Below, one piece after another: positions 48,553 to 52,098 of a stretch of 52,098 nt of DNA. Each line of letters starts with the position of its first letter. Position 1 is the stretch's first letter. Below the pieces are notes generated by a model. The model worked only from the letters and a program-made list of their open reading frames with translations. It was not told the DNA's origin and searched no databases. Origin of the DNA: an uncultured Collinsella sp. GTDB taxonomy: Bacteria; Actinomycetota; Coriobacteriia; Coriobacteriales; Coriobacteriaceae. The stretch is taken from assembly GCA_937995345.1 (NCBI GenBank), contig CALKKS010000035.1, forward strand, positions 1-52,098, written 5' to 3'. The position numbers and the translations under genes were made by a program.

Positions 48553-48882
48553 TTAATCAATGTTGCCCAGCGCAATTGACTGTGCCAGCCCATTGATTCG
48601 CTCCTCCTGCCTCGAAAGACGTAGAGAATTTGAGAAGTCCCTCACCACTAGAACCGCAATAACGTATAAAAATACGAAATTCGAAGCAGAAACAAAGCCT
48701 AGTTCAGATGAAATAAATAAAGCTATCTCAGGAAATATGCCGAGCAGAACAAAACTTAAGCTGAACAACAGCCAGAACATAGAATCAAGAACCTGCATCT
48801 GAGACCTCTTCAATTTACGAATAACGAAGAAGAAAACCAGTGCAGCAAAACCAATGAGCAAAGCTCGCAGCGTAAGAGTCAT
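48553..48882 (-). CDS. DUF2304 small membrane protein
   Basis: The 109-aa protein has three hydrophobic segments (about 5-22, 32-52, 65-82) and a charged C-terminal helix (RDFSNSLRLSRQEERINGLA). DUF2304 proteins are nearly always next to a polyprenyl-phosphate GT2, as here (6-bp gap), and probably act as its membrane partner or flippase helper. Function is not established. Confidence 0.9.
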   Translation of the reverse strand: MTLTLRALLIGFAALVFFFVIRKLKRSQMQVLDSMFWLLFSLSFVLLGIFPEIALFISSELGFVSASNFVFLYVIAVLVVRDFSNSLRLSRQEERINGLAQSIALGNID

Positions 48883-48888
48883 TTACAA

Positions 48889-49632
48889 TCACCTAAACCA
48901 TTGAACTATTAGCAGCGTAGCAAACACTCTAAGCATATACTGCATTGACCTAACAGGATTTAAGTAGCTCACGCCGCCTTGGCGTTCACGCATGGAAACC
49001 TGGACCTCGGAGACCGAATATCCTTGTTTTAAAAACAAGGCAATCGATTCTGGCTCGGGATTTAGAGAGTTGTCGTAATAATATCTTTCGAGCACAGGGC
49101 GACTAAACAGCCTAAAACCGGATGTGGGATCACTGATGCGGTGGCCAGTCAGCGCCTTAATCAAAACAGTAATCATGCGAGAACCAACCATGCGCATCGA
49201 TTTATCTTTGCGGACAGTCAGAAACCTAGAACCAATAACGATGTCTGAACCAGTGTTTTCCGCTTTCTCAACAAGAGAAGCCAAATACTCCGGGCGATGT
49301 TGTCCGTCAGCATCAAACTGAATCATATAGTCGTAACCATTATCAACAGCATATCGAGCCGCAGTCTGAAATCCAACAGTCAGGCCGCAATTAATTGGCA
49401 TGGTAATGACCTCGCAGCGTAACGAGTCGCAAATCTCTCCCGTTCGATCTCGAGAGCCGTCATTGATAATAATGAAGTCAAACTCTGGCGCAATCGAGCG
49501 GAGCTCTTTCACCGTGCCCTCAATGCACTCCTCTTCGTTATATGCAGGAATTGCAACAAGCACATTCGATTTAGACGACAATCGAGCACCATTCTTTCGT
49601 GGTAAATCAGTAGAACCTGAACAGCCATTCAA
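48889..49632 (-). CDS. polyprenyl-phosphate GT2 glycosyltransferase (DPM1-like)
   Basis: The 247-aa protein has VLVAIPAYNEEECIEGTV, IIINDGSRDRTGEIC, QFDADGQHRPEYL (DAD metal motif) and SDPTSGFRLFSRPVLERYY, the hallmark of dolichyl/undecaprenyl-phosphate sugar synthases. It is predicted to make a lipid-phosphate sugar for the DUF6541 GT-C-like enzyme downstream. The only in-frame starts are TTG at 49632 or non-ATG codons further in (for example GTG at 49563), so the exact start is uncertain. Confidence 0.92.
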   Translation of the reverse strand: MNGCSGSTDLPRKNGARLSSKSNVLVAIPAYNEEECIEGTVKELRSIAPEFDFIIINDGSRDRTGEICDSLRCEVITMPINCGLTVGFQTAARYAVDNGYDYMIQFDADGQHRPEYLASLVEKAENTGSDIVIGSRFLTVRKDKSMRMVGSRMITVLIKALTGHRISDPTSGFRLFSRPVLERYYYDNSLNPEPESIALFLKQGYSVSEVQVSMRERQGGVSYLNPVRSMQYMLRVFATLLIVQWFR

Positions 49633-49766
49633 TATATCTTATGAGTAGCTGAATCATACGCTTATTATATATTCACTCATATCGCATAGGCATATACGAT
49701 AAGAAACAAACGGGCATAGCCTATTCATGCAACAATCGTCCTTTACCGTTGAGATAAGGAATTCAA

Positions 49767-50744
49767 ATGAAAGCGACAATCATCGTCCCAGTCTATAACG
49801 TTGAAAAGTACCTTAGTCGCTGTCTCGATAGTCTCGTTCACCAGACTATCTCTGATTATGAAGTTCTCTGCGTAAATGATTGCAGTCCCGATAATAGCGA
49901 TCTCATTCTCTCGGAATACCAAGAGAAATACCCCTCAAGAATTCGAGTTCTAAATAATGAGTGCAATTTAGGTCTTGGACGAACAAGGGAAAGAGCCCTC
50001 AAGCATGTTTGTAGTGAATATGTCTTCTTTGTAGATAGCGACGACTATGTCGCTCCCGATTATATCGAAACTTATCTTCAAGCAGCCGATGATGGCGACT
50101 ACGACATCATCGCAGGAGGTTTCATAAGGGATATTGATGGCAAGCTGAAAAGGCATCGCATATCAAACAGCGTATGGAGTACGACGACTTATGCAATTGC
50201 ATGCGCAAAACTCTTTAAAAAGTCCTTTATCGAAGAAAACAAACTGGGCTTTACCGGTGTCCCTTGCGGTGAGGATATCTACTTTAGCCTCTGCGCCTTT
50301 TACCGCAACGCAAAAGTGAAAATCATTCCATACGAGGGCTATTATTACTATTTCAATCGCCAATCCATCACCGGTTCAATGAACTATAAGAAAAATCATG
50401 AGCAAATCATGGCGGAAATGTTTGATCTTTTCCTTCAGAGCCACGATCTCTCAAAACTTCCGAAAAGCAGATTCGATGTTATTGAATACACCTATTTAGC
50501 AAACATGATCAATGCCTTGGTTGTTTTTAATAGGGGTTGCGGACCAAAGCTAATGAAAGCAAAGTATGATTTTGTATTTTCACATGCACGAAAAAATTTC
50601 CCGAACTATCAAAAAAATCCTCACATAGGAATTCTAAAACCAAAAGGCCAGACATTAAAAATTCGCCTAGGTGTAGGGGTGATGCTTGGATTACAGAGGT
50701 TGCACCTTGATTGGCCTGCATATTACATTATTTCTAAGCTGTAA
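49767..50744 (+). CDS. GT2 glycosyltransferase (EpsJ/capsule type)
   Basis: The 325-aa protein has ATIIVPVYNVEKYLSRCLDS, CVNDCSPDNSD and FFVDSDDYVAPDYIE (DSDD metal motif), then VPCGEDIYFSLCAFYRNA with the catalytic-base ED. This is the standard inverting GT2 layout of capsule and teichoic-acid side-chain enzymes. There is no membrane helix. The ATG has AAGGAATTC upstream. It is divergent from the polyprenyl GT2 across 134 bp and followed by a GT4 gene 40 bp on. Confidence 0.92.
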   Translation: MKATIIVPVYNVEKYLSRCLDSLVHQTISDYEVLCVNDCSPDNSDLILSEYQEKYPSRIRVLNNECNLGLGRTRERALKHVCSEYVFFVDSDDYVAPDYIETYLQAADDGDYDIIAGGFIRDIDGKLKRHRISNSVWSTTTYAIACAKLFKKSFIEENKLGFTGVPCGEDIYFSLCAFYRNAKVKIIPYEGYYYYFNRQSITGSMNYKKNHEQIMAEMFDLFLQSHDLSKLPKSRFDVIEYTYLANMINALVVFNRGCGPKLMKAKYDFVFSHARKNFPNYQKNPHIGILKPKGQTLKIRLGVGVMLGLQRLHLDWPAYYIISKL

Positions 50745-50784
50745 TTCCCCTAATAACACCAGCCACTTAACACAAAGGATAACT

Positions 50785-51942
50785 ATGCGACGAATATTAA
50801 TTGTCAGCGCATACTACTCCCCTCACATGGGAGGAGTAGAGAGGTACACCGAAAATCTCGGCAAAAAATTAACTGAGCTTGGCAACGAAGTTGTTATACT
50901 CACTTCATCCAATTCTGAGCGGAGTTACGGAATCACTAGTGACAACGGCATCACTTTAATCGAGGTACCCTCGTTGTCTCTAATGAATGACAGATTTCCT
51001 GTTATCAAACCTATACCAAGCACGTACAGGATTTTTAATCAGATAATGAAACTGTCCATTAGCGACATCATTATCAACACTCGCTATTATCCAATCTGTC
51101 TCCTTGCATGCAGGATTGCTGTAAAGAAGCACATACGGCCGGTTTTGATTGACCATAGCTCCGGATACTTGTCTACAGAAAAAAGTCCAATGGGTTATCT
51201 CATGCGATTGTATGAAGGACTGTCAACAAAAATCATTTCTAGAAGCAAACCGGTTGCATGTGCAGTTTCGAATCGAAGTTTACAGTGGATAAAAAGCTTG
51301 GGGTTTTCACCCCATTCCGTAATACCCAACTCGATTGATGCTGCAGCATATTGCTCATCTGCATCAAAAAGAAACTGGAATTCTGAACTTAATATATCTC
51401 CTGACGCATTTGTCGTCGCATATGCCGGTCGCCTGATTGAGGAAAAAGGCGTTATGAAGGCAATAAAAGCAATTGACGGCATTCATGACAAAAACATTCA
51501 TTTGATTATTGCGGGCAGTGGCCCATTAAATACAGCGGTATCCAACGCGCAAAATGAAAGAATCCATTTTGTCGGAAGATTAAATGTATCGGATATGTCA
51601 TCCTTGCTACGCTATGCTAGCTGTTTTCTAATGCCTAGTGAATATCCAGAGGGCATGCCAACCGTTCTTCTTGAGGCCGCAGCTCAAAAATGCGCAATCG
51701 TGGTTAGTAATTGCGCAGGCGCATCCGATATCATCCCTGAAAGCAATTTCGGTACAGTTTTGCAAGACTGCGCAATCGACTCTATTCAAAAGGCTGTCCT
51801 AGTATATTTCGAAAACCCGAATTTACTTTTTGAGCACTCTCAAAATGTTCATGATCTAGTATGTTCGCGATTCACATGGAGTCAGACTGCCTTGAATCTA
51901 TGCACGAATGTCCTAGACACGCCATCTGCCAACAATAATTAA
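50785..51942 (+). CDS. GT4 glycosyltransferase
   Basis: The 385-aa GT-B enzyme starts MRRILIVSAYYSPHMGGVER, with IPNSIDAAAYCS and VVAYAGRLIEEKGVMKAIKA in the C-terminal half. The retaining-GT4 E-x7-E region is SEYPEGMPTVLLEAAAQKCA. The ATG at 50785 has AAAGGA 7 bases upstream and clears the previous gene; a longer frame would overlap it. Donor and acceptor sugars cannot be told from the sequence. It is the last complete gene of the window. Confidence 0.92.
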   Translation: MRRILIVSAYYSPHMGGVERYTENLGKKLTELGNEVVILTSSNSERSYGITSDNGITLIEVPSLSLMNDRFPVIKPIPSTYRIFNQIMKLSISDIIINTRYYPICLLACRIAVKKHIRPVLIDHSSGYLSTEKSPMGYLMRLYEGLSTKIISRSKPVACAVSNRSLQWIKSLGFSPHSVIPNSIDAAAYCSSASKRNWNSELNISPDAFVVAYAGRLIEEKGVMKAIKAIDGIHDKNIHLIIAGSGPLNTAVSNAQNERIHFVGRLNVSDMSSLLRYASCFLMPSEYPEGMPTVLLEAAAQKCAIVVSNCAGASDIIPESNFGTVLQDCAIDSIQKAVLVYFENPNLLFEHSQNVHDLVCSRFTWSQTALNLCTNVLDTPSANNN

Positions 51943-52002
51943 GGGCAACAGGCGACTATTCAATCCCCCGCTGCCCTCCACCATCAAAGCCATGATTCTT
52001 TA

Positions 52003-52038
52003 AGGCCCGCTACTGCCCCTGTGCCCTGTAGCGGGCCT
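52003..52038. terminator. hairpin downstream of the GT4 gene
   Basis: AGGCCCGCTAC (52003-52013) pairs perfectly with GTAGCGGGCCT (52028-52038) around a 14-base loop. There is no clear T-run on the plus strand; the minus strand continues TTAAAG. It could serve the GT4 gene or a convergent gene beyond the window. The last 60 bases show nothing recognisable. Confidence 0.6.
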
Positions 52039-52098
52039 CGGTGTGAGTCCTAGGCCCTTTCGACACCACCTATATTGCGAATCAGCACCGCCGCCCAC

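Overview
The window looks like chromosomal DNA of a gut Coriobacteriia member, most likely Collinsella or a close relative. This is inferred from the high-GC housekeeping genes, actinobacterial-type RpoD, IF2 and NusA, a PTS sucrose system and a Gram-positive style surface-polysaccharide repertoire; no 16S gene is present to prove it.

Left third (1-18.3 kb). Two identical tRNA-Asn genes, the first cut by the window edge, precede a long leftward information-processing operon that reads rimP, nusA, infB, rbfA, nrnA, truB, ribF, dnaG, rpoD (11862 down to 327). It starts from a well-formed promoter at 11941-11969. An intrinsic-terminator hairpin lies between that promoter and rimP, which looks like an attenuator. 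Next come leuS and guaB, also leftward. leuS has a very long perfect inverted repeat in its leader. The IMP dehydrogenase is of the type best known from the protozoan Tritrichomonas foetus. A small ModE-like regulator (+), a 138-bp hairpin element and a degenerate transsulfuration-family protein lacking the expected PLP lysine follow.

Sucrose locus (18.3-22.5 kb). scrB (GH32), scrA (PTS IIBC) and a LacI-type scrR, with two 14-bp operators in front of scrA.

Pel-type exopolysaccharide operon (22.5-33.7 kb). Eight tightly packed leftward genes: PelD-like c-di-GMP receptor, PelE-like TPR protein, DUF2194 deacetylase-like protein, PelF, PelG, CotH-like kinase lipoprotein, VTC/polyphosphate-polymerase domain protein and DUF4956 membrane protein. 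The PelD-like protein keeps the RxxD inhibitory-site motif in a broken GGDEF domain, so the pathway is predicted to be switched post-translationally by c-di-GMP. The CotH/VTC/DUF4956 trio appears to be an integral, undercharacterised partner of this secretion system.

Accessory block (33.7-37.2 kb). Two tandem diverged copies of a ~125-bp palindromic element, two paralogous AAA ATPases with AT-richer sequence, and a remnant of a UDP-galactopyranose mutase gene.

Surface glycan block (37.2-52 kb). A three-domain winged-helix/LicC/LicA fusion, tRNA-Arg(UCU), an ABC-2 polysaccharide/teichoic-acid exporter, several GT2/GT4 glycosyltransferases, LicD, a DUF4422-GT8 fusion, and a DUF6541/DUF2304/GT2 set. 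Together these suggest a phosphocholine-decorated cell-surface polymer. The distal genes are visibly AT-richer, consistent with horizontal exchange.
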